This document shows, in pieces, positions 1 to 7,073 of a stretch of DNA of 34,905 nucleotides (position 1 is its first letter; every line of letters begins with the position of its first letter). Source of the DNA: an uncultured Collinsella sp. (GTDB lineage Bacteria > Actinomycetota > Coriobacteriia > Coriobacteriales > Coriobacteriaceae). A program made the position numbers and the translations under genes. Location: positions 1 to 34,905 of the forward strand of contig CABQHT010000020.1 in the NCBI GenBank assembly GCA_902464035.1, in the 5' to 3' direction. The notes below the pieces were generated by a model. That model did no database searches. It had not been told where the DNA came from and saw nothing but the letters and a program-made list of their open reading frames with translations.

Positions 1-326
1 CCATCCATGGTGGGGCGCGTTTCTAACGAAGCCGTAACGGCCGTTGGGTTCTTTTAGCGCCAACCCTTCTCGACCCGCACATCATGATTAATTTGCTTAA
101 GGCAACAACTTTCCCGATCGATGTAATCACCGAATCAAAACGTGTACATCAGCCATCAAAGATGCCGAAAAATATCATATTTGGAGGCTGATGTACACAA
201 ATGCAGAATCCCGCACAACCCAGTAGCATCCTCCATATGTCTGGACTCTCTATGCTTACGCTGGATAGACATCGCCGGAACGGGTATAGTAGCGAAAGTT
301 TTGTCGTTAACCAGCGGGGGAGTCCT
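1..326. other. Intergenic region upstream of the first gene
   Basis: No convincing gene. An open frame starts at 201 in phase with the first gene, but its first 42 codons look non-coding and lie upstream of a plausible promoter, so I treat them as leader. A 13-bp inverted repeat (142-154 and 186-198, GTGTACATCAGCC and its complement) encloses an AT-rich palindrome near 169-181. A -10-like TATAGT is at 285-290. The first ~140 bases hold only weak short repeats. What lies left of the window is unknown. Confidence 0.6.
262..290 (+). promoter_or_regulatory. Candidate promoter of the first phosphatidyltransferase gene
   Basis: TATAGT at 285-290 is preceded after 17 bases by TGGATA at 262-267, which matches four of six positions of the -35 consensus. 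A start of transcription near 297 would give a leader of about 30 bases to the GTG start at 327, which supports that start over the ATG at 201. The weak -35 keeps this tentative. Confidence 0.4.
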
Positions 327-1031
327 GTGGGCATCAAAAAGAAGATCAAAAAGGAGCTTATCGGCACTTCCGATTACCCGTCGAATAAGATCTTTACGAT
401 CTCCAATTTCATCACCTTTACGCGCCTGATCCTCACCCTGGTATTTCTGTACCTGTTTGTGACGGATAACAACCGCGTCATCGCCATCGTTATCTACGCC
501 GTTGCCGCCTCTACCGACTGGATGGACGGTCAGATCGCCCGCATGACCAAGACGGTCTCGTGGCTCGGCAAGGTCATGGATCCCATCTGCGACCGTGCGC
601 TGCTGTTCACCGGCGTACTTGGGCTGGTGGTCCGCGGAGAGCTGCCCATCTGGGTCTGCGTGCTCATTATTGGCCGCGACATCTATCTGGGCATCGGCAC
701 GCTTATCGTTCGTCATTATCACCGTCGCCCCATCGATGTCGTCTTTCCCGGAAAGATTGCCACTGCACTGCTCATGACCGGCTTCTCGCTCATGCTGCTC
801 GGGTTCCCCGTTATTGACGGCCTGCATCTTTTACCTTCAACCCTTACGGCCTTCCCGGGCCTCAACGGAAGCTCGGTGCCCCTCGGCATCTTCTTTGTGT
901 ACGGCGGCGTGATCTTCTCCATGCTCACGGCTGTCATCTATTCCATTAAGGGCGGAGTGGCCATTAAACAGGCTCTCGCGCATCCCGAGGACGAGGACAT
1001 CGACTTTCTGAACCCTGAAATCGAAGACTGA
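327..1031 (+). CDS. CDP-alcohol phosphatidyltransferase family membrane protein
   Basis: A 234-residue integral membrane enzyme that should transfer a phosphatidyl group from CDP-diacylglycerol to an alcohol. The family signature is complete: D64, D67-G68-x2-A71-R72, then G81-x3-D85-x3-D89 with normal spacing. Several hydrophobic stretches follow a lysine-rich N-terminus, and the C-terminus is acidic. I start at GTG 327, which has a strong GGGGGAG ribosome site four bases upstream; ATG 201 would add 42 unlikely residues. A second member of the family (21300-21938) sits in the usual pgsA context, so this one more likely makes another lipid (cardiolipin synthase type or a related head group). 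The alcohol acceptor cannot be read from the sequence. A separate transcription unit from the FHA gene is possible, with a TATGAT at 1042-1047. Confidence 0.85.
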   Translation: MGIKKKIKKELIGTSDYPSNKIFTISNFITFTRLILTLVFLYLFVTDNNRVIAIVIYAVAASTDWMDGQIARMTKTVSWLGKVMDPICDRALLFTGVLGLVVRGELPIWVCVLIIGRDIYLGIGTLIVRHYHRRPIDVVFPGKIATALLMTGFSLMLLGFPVIDGLHLLPSTLTAFPGLNGSSVPLGIFFVYGGVIFSMLTAVIYSIKGGVAIKQALAHPEDEDIDFLNPEIED

Positions 1032-1097
1032 TTCGTTGGGGTATGATTACGTACGGTTCATTATTTGCGGCACGTCCGCGATAAGTTAGGGGTTGTC

Positions 1098-1532
1098 ATG
1101 GACAACATGGTTAATAATATGCCTCAGAATGATAAGACTGCTGACGCTACCTGCGTATTCCGCGTGCCTTCAAGCGACGTCACCGTTCCCGACCTCATGG
1201 CCAACGTGCGCATCACCGCCCCCGTTCTGTCCATCGTCAAGGGTCCGCAGACTGGTGCCGCCTTTGAGCTCGAGGACGACGTGACCACCATCGGCCGCGA
1301 TCCTGCGAACGGCATCTTCCTCAATGACATGACCGTGTCGCGCAGCCACGCGCGCATTATTCGCGAGGGCCTCGGCGCTCGCATCGAGGATCTGGGTTCG
1401 CTCAATGGCACCTGGGTCGACGGTGCCATCGTCAACGCGGCCCCGCTGCACGACGGTTCTTCCGTCCAGATCGGTACGTTTACGCTCATCTACCACGAGA
1501 GCACGCCGGAGCGCATCGAAACCGGTGAGTAG
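1098..1532 (+). CDS. GarA/OdhI-like FHA-domain protein
   Basis: A 144-residue cytoplasmic protein: a short N-terminal tail and one forkhead-associated domain (about residues 45-135). The phosphothreonine-binding residues are visible: R67 in GRDP, S81-R82-S83-H84 and N103 in SLNG. In mycobacterial GarA and corynebacterial OdhI the tail carries an ETTSVFR motif whose threonines are kinase targets; phosphorylation makes the FHA domain bind its own tail and releases 2-oxoglutarate-metabolising enzymes. Here the tail reads DATCVFR (residues 16-22), keeping the second threonine (T18) and replacing the first by alanine. The next gene is an FtsR-like MerR regulator, the same pairing as garA with its neighbour. 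The start at 1098 is chosen over TTG 1065 for its AGGGG site. Family is certain; the metabolic role is inferred. Confidence 0.85.
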   Translation: MDNMVNNMPQNDKTADATCVFRVPSSDVTVPDLMANVRITAPVLSIVKGPQTGAAFELEDDVTTIGRDPANGIFLNDMTVSRSHARIIREGLGARIEDLGSLNGTWVDGAIVNAAPLHDGSSVQIGTFTLIYHESTPERIETGE

Positions 1533-1535
1533 GGC

Positions 1536-2414
1536 ATGGCCGAACGCAACTATCTGAGTATCGGCCAAGTCGTCAACCTACTTCGAGGCGCATACCCCGA
1601 TCTTTCGAACTCAAAAATTAGATTTCTAGAGGATGAGGGGCTCATTACCCCTCATCGTACGCCTAAGGGATACCGTCAGTACTCTAAGGAGGACGTTGAT
1701 CGCCTGGAGGTCATTCTGCACTTGCAGAAGACTCGCTATATGCCGCTCAACGTGATTAAGCAGCGCTTGGAAAACGCCACGGACCTGTCAACGCTCGCTT
1801 ACGAGGTGGGCTTGCTGTCCGATGTTCCGCTCAAGACGGAGCCCAAGGAGACTAAGCAAAAGCTGCATCCCATTGAGACCATTCCCGATATGCTGGGCGT
1901 CGAGATTTCGTTTATCCGCTCGCTCGCCGAGAACGACCTCATTCGCATCATCAAGAGTCCGCAGAATCGTGAGCTCGTCGATGGTCGCGATTTTCCAATC
2001 ATCCGCTACTGCTCCGAGCTGTCACGCTTCCATATCGAGCCCCGCAACCTGCGTCAGTACGTGTCTTCCGCCAACCGCGAGTCCTCGATGTTTGAGCAGG
2101 TGCTTGTGAGCATGCTCGGCATGGATACCTCCGATGACGAGCGCGACGCCAAGCTCGAGCGTGCGTTTAAGAAGCTTCACGACCTGACCGAGGGTGTGCA
2201 CACTGCGCTGCTCAAGAACCGCGTTTTTGAGTCGCTCAACGCCGTGGTCGAGGACGCCGACATCGATGCACTCGATGAGGAAATCACTCGCTCCGAGTCC
2301 ACCAAGGCCAAAAACGAAGAGATAGCCACGCCGGCTTCGCACGAGGATTCTCTCGTAAAGCCGCTCAAGGTCGTCGCCCCTTCGCACTCCGGCACCGCCA
2401 CGGCGGGCAAATAA
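1536..2414 (+). CDS. FtsR-like MerR-family transcriptional regulator
   Basis: A 292-residue DNA-binding protein. Residues 1-75 form a MerR winged helix-turn-helix (YLSIGQVVNLL, then KIRFLEDEGLI, TPKGYRQYS). A second helical block follows (about 105-180) in which the pattern 'FIRSLAENDLI' recalls a second MerR-like reading head, and the C-terminus is charged and probably disordered. There is no cysteine-rich effector pocket, so metal sensing is unlikely. The gene starts three bases after the FHA stop codon, so the pair should be co-transcribed. In Corynebacterium the corresponding regulator, FtsR, activates ftsZ; that role here is by analogy of gene pair and length only. A GTAGGG site precedes the ATG. 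Confidence 0.8.
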   Translation: MAERNYLSIGQVVNLLRGAYPDLSNSKIRFLEDEGLITPHRTPKGYRQYSKEDVDRLEVILHLQKTRYMPLNVIKQRLENATDLSTLAYEVGLLSDVPLKTEPKETKQKLHPIETIPDMLGVEISFIRSLAENDLIRIIKSPQNRELVDGRDFPIIRYCSELSRFHIEPRNLRQYVSSANRESSMFEQVLVSMLGMDTSDDERDAKLERAFKKLHDLTEGVHTALLKNRVFESLNAVVEDADIDALDEEITRSESTKAKNEEIATPASHEDSLVKPLKVVAPSHSGTATAGK

Positions 2415-2454
2415 CCGCTGCCGCTTATCCGGCAACCCATTGAAAGGTCATGCA

Positions 2455-2985
2455 ATGTACGACTTCGAATCTCAAATCGTCGACATCCCCGACTATCCCG
2501 AGCCCGGAGTCATCTTTAAAGACATCACGCCGCTCTTTGGCAATCCCGAGGCGCTCAAAGCCATGACCGATGCCCTCGCCGAGCACTTTGCCGGCATGGG
2601 AATCACCAAGGTCGTGGGTCCCGAGGCTCGCGGCTTTATGGTTGGCGTACCGGTGGCTGTAGCCCTTGGCGCCGGCTTTGTTCCCGCACGTAAACCGGGC
2701 AAGCTGCCGCGCGAGACCGTAAGCCAGAGCTACGAGCTCGAGTACGGCACCGATTCAATTGAGATCCATGCCGACGCTATCAGCTCTAAAGATACCGTGT
2801 TGATTCTGGACGACTTGGTCGCGACGGGCGGAACCGTCGAGGCAACAGGTAAACTGGTGCGAGATATGGGCGCAAAGCTTATCGGTTACGGTTGTATACT
2901 TGAGCTTGCGTTTCTCAACCCGCGCGAGAAGCTCACGCCGTCTGATGACGATGTGGAGCTCTTTAGCCTGGTGACGGTAGACTAG
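2455..2985 (+). CDS. apt: Adenine phosphoribosyltransferase
   Basis: A 176-residue cytoplasmic purine-salvage enzyme: adenine plus PRPP gives AMP and pyrophosphate. The PRPP loop is intact (VLILDDLVATGGT, with D119, D120 and T127), as is the N-terminal hood sequence FKDITPLF and the KLPRETV region typical of the family. Length is normal. The start is ATG 2455, with a GAAAGG ribosome site at 2442-2447; a frame from 2440 lacks this. It lies 40 bases after the MerR gene and 32 before the NlpC/P60 gene, all rightward, so a shared transcript is possible but not required. A relA gene often follows apt in other bacteria; none is here. Confidence 0.95.
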   Translation: MYDFESQIVDIPDYPEPGVIFKDITPLFGNPEALKAMTDALAEHFAGMGITKVVGPEARGFMVGVPVAVALGAGFVPARKPGKLPRETVSQSYELEYGTDSIEIHADAISSKDTVLILDDLVATGGTVEATGKLVRDMGAKLIGYGCILELAFLNPREKLTPSDDDVELFSLVTVD

Positions 2986-3017
2986 CCGTTACCCTTAGTT
3001 ACTGGAAAGGAAGCTAC

Positions 3018-4145
3018 ATGCGCACAGCAAACACGCACAAAAACATGGCACGCTGCGCTGCTACGGCAACCCTCGCTTGTGTTTTGGGCTTGGGCCTCGC
3101 GGCTCCTGCCTACGCCGATACCGCATCCGACCTTGCCGCTGCTCGTACGAAACTCGAGCAGATCGGCACCCAAACCCAGCAGATTTACGATGAGCTCGCC
3201 ACGCAGACGCAGGCGCTCGATCAGACTGCCGGCGAGATCACGCAAAAGCAGCAGGAGATCGCCGATGGTCAGGCCAAGCTCTCGACCTATGTCGCCGGCG
3301 AGTACAAAACCGGCGGTCTGAGCCTGCTTCAGGTTTTGACGGGTGTCGATGATCTGAGCGATATGCTCAACCGTTTGTTCTACTACGGCAAAGTTTCCGA
3401 CAAGCAAGCTCAGACCATTCAAGAGGTCAAGGAGCTTAAGCAGCAGCTCACCGATAAGCAGGCCGAGCAGGAGAAGAACGTCGCCACCACGCAAAAGAAG
3501 GTCGACGAGCTCAACGCTCAGCAGGCCGAGGCTCAGAACGTTGTGAACTCTCTGGACTCGCAACTGCAAGCCGAGCTTGCCGCCGAGGCTGAGGCGAACG
3601 CCGCACTGCAGGCGGGCATTAACGCCAGCACTGCCGAGAAGGCCACGGTGAGCAGCGAAACTGCGGGCACGACCGAGAACACCAACAACGGTGGCCAGAC
3701 CAGCAATAACAACAACCAGGGCGGCAACACTCCGGCTCCTACGCCGGCACCTGCTCCTACACCGCAGCCCTCCACGCCCGCTCCGGCTCCGACGCCTTCT
3801 GCTCCGAGCCAGTCCGTCGATGGCGGTTCTGTTGTCTCGCGTGCATACAGCAAGCTTGGTTGCGCTTATTCTTGGGGCGGAATTGGCCCGAACAGCTTCG
3901 ACTGCTCTGGTTTTGTTAGCTATTGCCTCACGGGTCGCTATTGCCGCCTGGGCACCACTGGCACCTTTATGGGCTGGACGCGTGTGTCCGATCCGCAACC
4001 CGGTGACGTTGTGGTCAACTCGTACCACACCGGCATTTACATCGGTGGTGGTCAGATGATTCATGCTTCCGACTACAACACGGGTGTCATCATCAGCTCC
4101 GTTGCCGCCGGCATGAACAATAACTACATTTTCGTGCGTTACTAA
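3018..4145 (+). CDS. Secreted NlpC/P60 peptidoglycan endopeptidase with coiled coil
   Basis: A 375-residue exported cell-wall hydrolase. Residues 1-33 are a signal peptide ending AYA before D34. Residues 35-200 are a heptad-rich coiled coil similar in layout to CwlO/RipA-type enzymes, whose coiled coil controls the catalytic domain. A glycine/asparagine stretch and a Pro-Ala-Thr linker (about 215-265) lead to the NlpC/P60 domain (about 270-375). Catalytic Cys296 lies in NSFDCSGF; His337 in YHTGIYIGG is the second catalytic residue. The expected bond is D-Glu to diamino acid in the stem peptide. A GGAAAGG site precedes ATG 3018, and a terminator hairpin follows at 4171-4199. Confidence 0.92.
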   Translation: MRTANTHKNMARCAATATLACVLGLGLAAPAYADTASDLAAARTKLEQIGTQTQQIYDELATQTQALDQTAGEITQKQQEIADGQAKLSTYVAGEYKTGGLSLLQVLTGVDDLSDMLNRLFYYGKVSDKQAQTIQEVKELKQQLTDKQAEQEKNVATTQKKVDELNAQQAEAQNVVNSLDSQLQAELAAEAEANAALQAGINASTAEKATVSSETAGTTENTNNGGQTSNNNNQGGNTPAPTPAPAPTPQPSTPAPAPTPSAPSQSVDGGSVVSRAYSKLGCAYSWGGIGPNSFDCSGFVSYCLTGRYCRLGTTGTFMGWTRVSDPQPGDVVVNSYHTGIYIGGGQMIHASDYNTGVIISSVAAGMNNNYIFVRY

Positions 4146-4170
4146 GTCATCTTACACAGCGTGTGAATGT

Positions 4171-4210
4171 GGACCTCGAGGCTTTAAGTCGCGAGGTCCA
4201 TTCTTTTGTC
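4171..4210 (+). terminator. Terminator after the NlpC/P60 gene
   Basis: GGACCTCG (4171-4178) pairs with CGAGGTCC (4192-4199), followed by the T-rich stretch TTCTTTTGTCT. It sits 25 bases after the stop codon. Confidence 0.7.
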
Positions 4211-4218
4211 TCTAATCT

Positions 4219-4257
4219 TGTACGGCTATCTAGTATTCAAAACTAGATAGCCGTACA
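4219..4257. promoter_or_regulatory. Perfect 16-bp dyad upstream of degV, operator candidate
   Basis: Arms 4219-4234 and 4242-4257 are perfectly complementary with a 7-base spacer. Nothing T-rich follows, so it is unlikely to be a terminator. The inner 29 bases (4224-4252) have half-sites GGCTATCTAGT spaced by 7. The same arrangement recurs, with three half-site mismatches, upstream of the DUF1836 gene (5898-5926). Its centre is about 50 bases before the expected degV transcription start. Confidence 0.65.
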
Positions 4258-4275
4258 TTCAGTTTGCAAGATGGC

Positions 4276-4281
4276 TATAAT
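4276..4281 (+). promoter_or_regulatory. degV promoter, -10 element
   Basis: A perfect TATAAT at 4276-4281. The expected -35 position (4253-4258) reads GTACAT, a poor match, and overlaps the right end of the dyad. A weak -35 next to a dyad is what an activator-dependent promoter looks like; this is inference. Confidence 0.55.
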
Positions 4282-4310
4282 TGTTGAAGAACAATTAGAA
4301 AGGACCCTCT

Positions 4311-5177
4311 ATGAGCTGGGCACTTATCTCCGATTCAAGCTGCAACCTCCGCGATTGGCAACCGACCGCGCCCCATACCACCTTTGCATTTGCGCCCCTC
4401 AAAATTCGAGTGGGGGAGCGTGAATTCATCGATGACCTTTCGCTCGATGTTCATGAGCTCAACTGCGCTGTTCAGGCGGAGACGAACGCTTCTTCGAGCG
4501 CTTGTCCCAGCGTAGGGGAGTGGGCCGAGCTCTTCAAATTGGCAGACAAGACCATCTGCATGCCGATCTCTGAGGGCGTGTCGGGCAGCTACAACGCAGC
4601 AGCCACGGCTCGCGATATGGTTCTTGCCGAGGAGCCCGACCGGCAGATTCATCTAGTCAATTCGCGCGCCGCTGGCGGCAAAATGGACCTCATTTTCTTG
4701 CTGTTCGACCGCTATCTTGCAAGCAACCCGGATGTCTCATTCGAGGATGCTTGCGCATACTTCGATAGCCTTGAACAGAACAGCAAAATCCTCTTCAGTT
4801 TGTGCAATTACGAAAACCTCGCCAAAGCCGGACGTATCCCTAAGGCAGCCGGCGTCATTGCCAACAAGCTCAATATCCGCATTTTGGGCACGGCGAGCGA
4901 GGCCGGTAAAATCGAACTCGTCGGGCACACGCGTGGCGAAAAGAAGATGCTCAATAAGATCATCGACACCATGGAAACCGAGGGTTTTACGGGCGGCGAG
5001 GTCGTCATCGACCATGTGGAAAATGAGGCAGGCGCCCAGGCACTTGCCAGCCGCATTGTGGAGCGCTGGCCAGGCTCCAAGACTATCATCATGCCCTGTA
5101 ACGGGCTAGATTCATACTATGCCGAAATGCATGGGCTCATTATCGGCTACGGCATGGGCGTGGCTTCGGGCCAATAA
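4311..5177 (+). CDS. DegV family fatty-acid-binding protein
   Basis: A 288-residue cytoplasmic protein of the DegV/FakB family. Family members bind a single fatty acid and, where a FakA kinase exists, present it for phosphorylation before phospholipid synthesis. Visible family features are the N-terminal SDSSCNL strand, the EGVSGSYNAA region that contacts the fatty-acid carboxylate, and a C-terminal IIGYGMGV. The ribosome site GAAAGGA (4298-4304) fixes ATG 4311. It stands alone between two terminators and is convergent with the DUF1836 gene; no FakA is in the window. A shared dyad with the DUF1836 gene suggests that protein regulates it. Confidence 0.88.
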   Translation: MSWALISDSSCNLRDWQPTAPHTTFAFAPLKIRVGEREFIDDLSLDVHELNCAVQAETNASSSACPSVGEWAELFKLADKTICMPISEGVSGSYNAAATARDMVLAEEPDRQIHLVNSRAAGGKMDLIFLLFDRYLASNPDVSFEDACAYFDSLEQNSKILFSLCNYENLAKAGRIPKAAGVIANKLNIRILGTASEAGKIELVGHTRGEKKMLNKIIDTMETEGFTGGEVVIDHVENEAGAQALASRIVERWPGSKTIIMPCNGLDSYYAEMHGLIIGYGMGVASGQ

Positions 5178-5196
5178 AGTCCAACCAAGCAAAATT

Positions 5197-5242
5197 ACGG
5201 GCGGGACAAAGTGACAGCTGGCTCTTTGTCCCGCCCGTTTTA
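5197..5242. terminator. Bidirectional terminator between degV and the DUF1836 gene
   Basis: A 15-bp perfect stem: 5197-5211 (ACGGGCGGGACAAAG) with 5224-5238. TTTTAT follows on the plus strand and AATTTTG on the minus strand, so it can end both convergent transcripts. Confidence 0.85.
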
Positions 5243-5250
5243 TACGTCGG

Positions 5251-5862
5251 CTAGCTATTAAATCCGTTGAACTTGAGATAGCTCATCAAGTAAGCCTTCG
5301 ATACGAAGGATGAAACCGCACTGCGCACAAGCAGCGACTCGCGTGTGACCTGATGCGCCGTATCGGGAACCGGCGTCTGCTCGACGGAAAACGCCGCACG
5401 AATCGATGCCTCGAGCTGATCGACCACATAATCGAAGGCCGTCGGGGCATCGTAGCTCAAACGCTGAATATTAAAGAGCGCCTGCACCGCAGCAATAGGT
5501 AGCACCTGCTTAAAGATGCAGATAGCGATCAGACGGGCAATCTGCTCGCGGCCATATTGCTTTTTGACCGGAGCAGGCACCAGGCCGACCTTCACGTAGT
5601 TGTTGATCATCGATGGCGTAATGACAGGGTGCTCAACGCAAATGGACAGCGGCTCCATCCACAGCGCAACATACTCAATAACCTGGTCGCGATAGAGCGT
5701 CACATTGGGCAACTGGTCATAGCGCGGCAGACTCAACGTATTGAGTTTGCGCACGATTTCGGACTGAATAAATGCATCGGGCAGCACAGTGGGCTGAATA
5801 TCCTCGGGCTTAATGCTGACCGACGAATCGGACATCGGAATAACGTATTTAGCGTGGTTCAT
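5251..5862 (-). CDS. DUF1836 domain protein, putative helix-turn-helix regulator
   Basis: A 203-residue protein. Residues about 45-150 match the DUF1836 pattern: LPRYDQLPNVTLYRDQV, then PVITPSMINNYVKVGLVPAP, then YGREQIARLIAICIFKQVLPI. The middle segment resembles the reading head of MerR-type winged helices. The start is ATG 5862, which has a GGAGG site; a frame open to 6024 has non-coding character and crosses the trxB terminator. No biochemical function is established for the family to my knowledge. A dyad related to the one upstream of degV lies 36-64 bases before the start, between the expected -35 and -10, which would suit autorepression. Binding by this protein is inference. Confidence 0.8.
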   Translation of the reverse strand: MNHAKYVIPMSDSSVSIKPEDIQPTVLPDAFIQSEIVRKLNTLSLPRYDQLPNVTLYRDQVIEYVALWMEPLSICVEHPVITPSMINNYVKVGLVPAPVKKQYGREQIARLIAICIFKQVLPIAAVQALFNIQRLSYDAPTAFDYVVDQLEASIRAAFSVEQTPVPDTAHQVTRESLLVRSAVSSFVSKAYLMSYLKFNGFNS

Positions 5863-5886
5863 AAGAGGCCTCCGGTCGTTTTCTAT

Positions 5887-5926
5887 ATTGTATTCTAGGT
5901 TATCTAGTTTTGCATACCACATAGCC
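5887..5926 (-). promoter_or_regulatory. Promoter and dyad operator candidate of the DUF1836 gene
   Basis: On the minus strand TACAAT (plus 5887-5892) is a good -10. Immediately upstream is the dyad 5898-5926 with half-sites GGCTATGTGGT and GGTTATCTAGT (read inward) and a 7-base spacer. It matches the degV dyad in half-site length, spacing and most bases. Confidence 0.5.
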
Positions 5927-5929
5927 GGC

Positions 5930-5976
5930 AAGTAAAAGTGGTTGGACAACACATTGATGCATCGTCCAACCACTTT
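5930..5976 (-). terminator. trxB terminator
   Basis: A 13-bp perfect stem (5935-5947 with 5964-5976, AAAGTGGTTGGAC and complement). Read on the minus strand it is followed by TTTTACTTG. It lies 41 bases after the trxB stop codon. Confidence 0.75.
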
Positions 5977-6016
5977 GTTTAAAGATAGCAACCTAACATA
6001 AGATATATTATCGTAC

Positions 6017-6955
6017 TTATACACGGAGAAACGCGTATGCGCTCGTTGCCGCTATGGCTCCGTCCGAAACAGCGGTCACAACCTGGCGTAAACGTTTGGA
6101 ACGGATATCGCCAGCGGCAAATAGACCTGGCGTGCGGGTCGCCATGGATTCATCAGTCAGAATGCCGCCATCAGGCGCCAGGTCGACTAGATGCTCAACA
6201 AGCTCGGTATGTGGCTGCGTCCCCGTAAAGACAAAGATGCCAAACGAGCCGGGCTCAAATGACTCGGCATGAGTTTCCCCAGATGCATTGTCCTTAAAGG
6301 TAATCGCCGTTGGCATGGCTTCGCCCGATAGCTCCACAATACTAGTTTGGTACCTAACTGTAATATTGTCCTTTGCGAGTACTTTCCGAACAACACCATC
6401 GGGCGCACGGAACTGGTCGCGGCGCAGCACGATGGTCACACTGCTGGCAATGTCGGACAGGAACAGCGCCTCTTCGCATGCCGAATTGCCACCACCGATT
6501 ACAAAAACCTGCTTGCCGCGGAAAAACATGCCGTCACATGTTGCGCAATATGAAACGCCACGACCGCGATACGTATCCTCGCCTGCGAAACCTGCCGGAC
6601 GCGGCGTGGCACCCATGCAAGCGATAACGCTCGAGGCCAGCGTATCGCCCATATCGTGATGCACCGTAAACAACGCTGCATCGGCATCGTAATCGATACC
6701 CGTAACCATGCTCCATGTAACCTGTGCTCCCAAGCCCTCTGCATGCTGCTGAAAACGCTCGCCGAGTTCGGCGCCACTCAGGAGCGGGAAACCCGGATAG
6801 TTCTCGACCTCATTGGTTGTGGCGATCTGCCCTCCCGACATGCCCTGCTCAATCACGGTCGTCGTCAGGTTGGCACGCGCAGCATAAATGGCGGCAGCAT
6901 AGCCCGCGGGGCCGCCACCGATAATCGCAACATCGATCGGCTTATCGGTAGTCAT
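6017..6955 (-). CDS. trxB: Thioredoxin-disulfide reductase
   Basis: A 312-residue FAD- and NADPH-dependent flavoprotein that reduces thioredoxin. The N-terminal dinucleotide fold reads IIGGGPAGYAAA, the redox centre is CATC in SYCATCDGMFF, the second nucleotide fold is VIGGGNSACEEA, and the C-terminal FAD motif is GLFAAGDIR. Length is typical for the low-molecular-weight bacterial type. The start is ATG 6955 with an AAAGGA site; the frame is open for 25 more codons, but that stretch runs into the divergent promoter region. No thioredoxin gene is adjacent. It is divergent from the glycosyltransferase gene across about 118 bases. Confidence 0.95.
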   Translation of the reverse strand: MTTDKPIDVAIIGGGPAGYAAAIYAARANLTTTVIEQGMSGGQIATTNEVENYPGFPLLSGAELGERFQQHAEGLGAQVTWSMVTGIDYDADAALFTVHHDMGDTLASSVIACMGATPRPAGFAGEDTYRGRGVSYCATCDGMFFRGKQVFVIGGGNSACEEALFLSDIASSVTIVLRRDQFRAPDGVVRKVLAKDNITVRYQTSIVELSGEAMPTAITFKDNASGETHAESFEPGSFGIFVFTGTQPHTELVEHLVDLAPDGGILTDESMATRTPGLFAAGDIRSKRLRQVVTAVSDGAIAATSAYAFLRV

Positions 6956-7073
6956 GAAGCGTCCTTTCGTCGAAACGTTGTCGTTCTTTGCGCTCGTACC
7001 CAAATTTACGTGAACGTGACACTCATGCACTACAATGATAAATCCGTATTACAAAGCTGAAGGGGAGTTATCG

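Noticed and set aside
5863..6024. N-terminal extension of the DUF1836 gene
   Set aside because: The frame is open, but it contains the promoter/dyad and the trxB terminator. ATG 5862 has a proper GGAGG site and fits the family.
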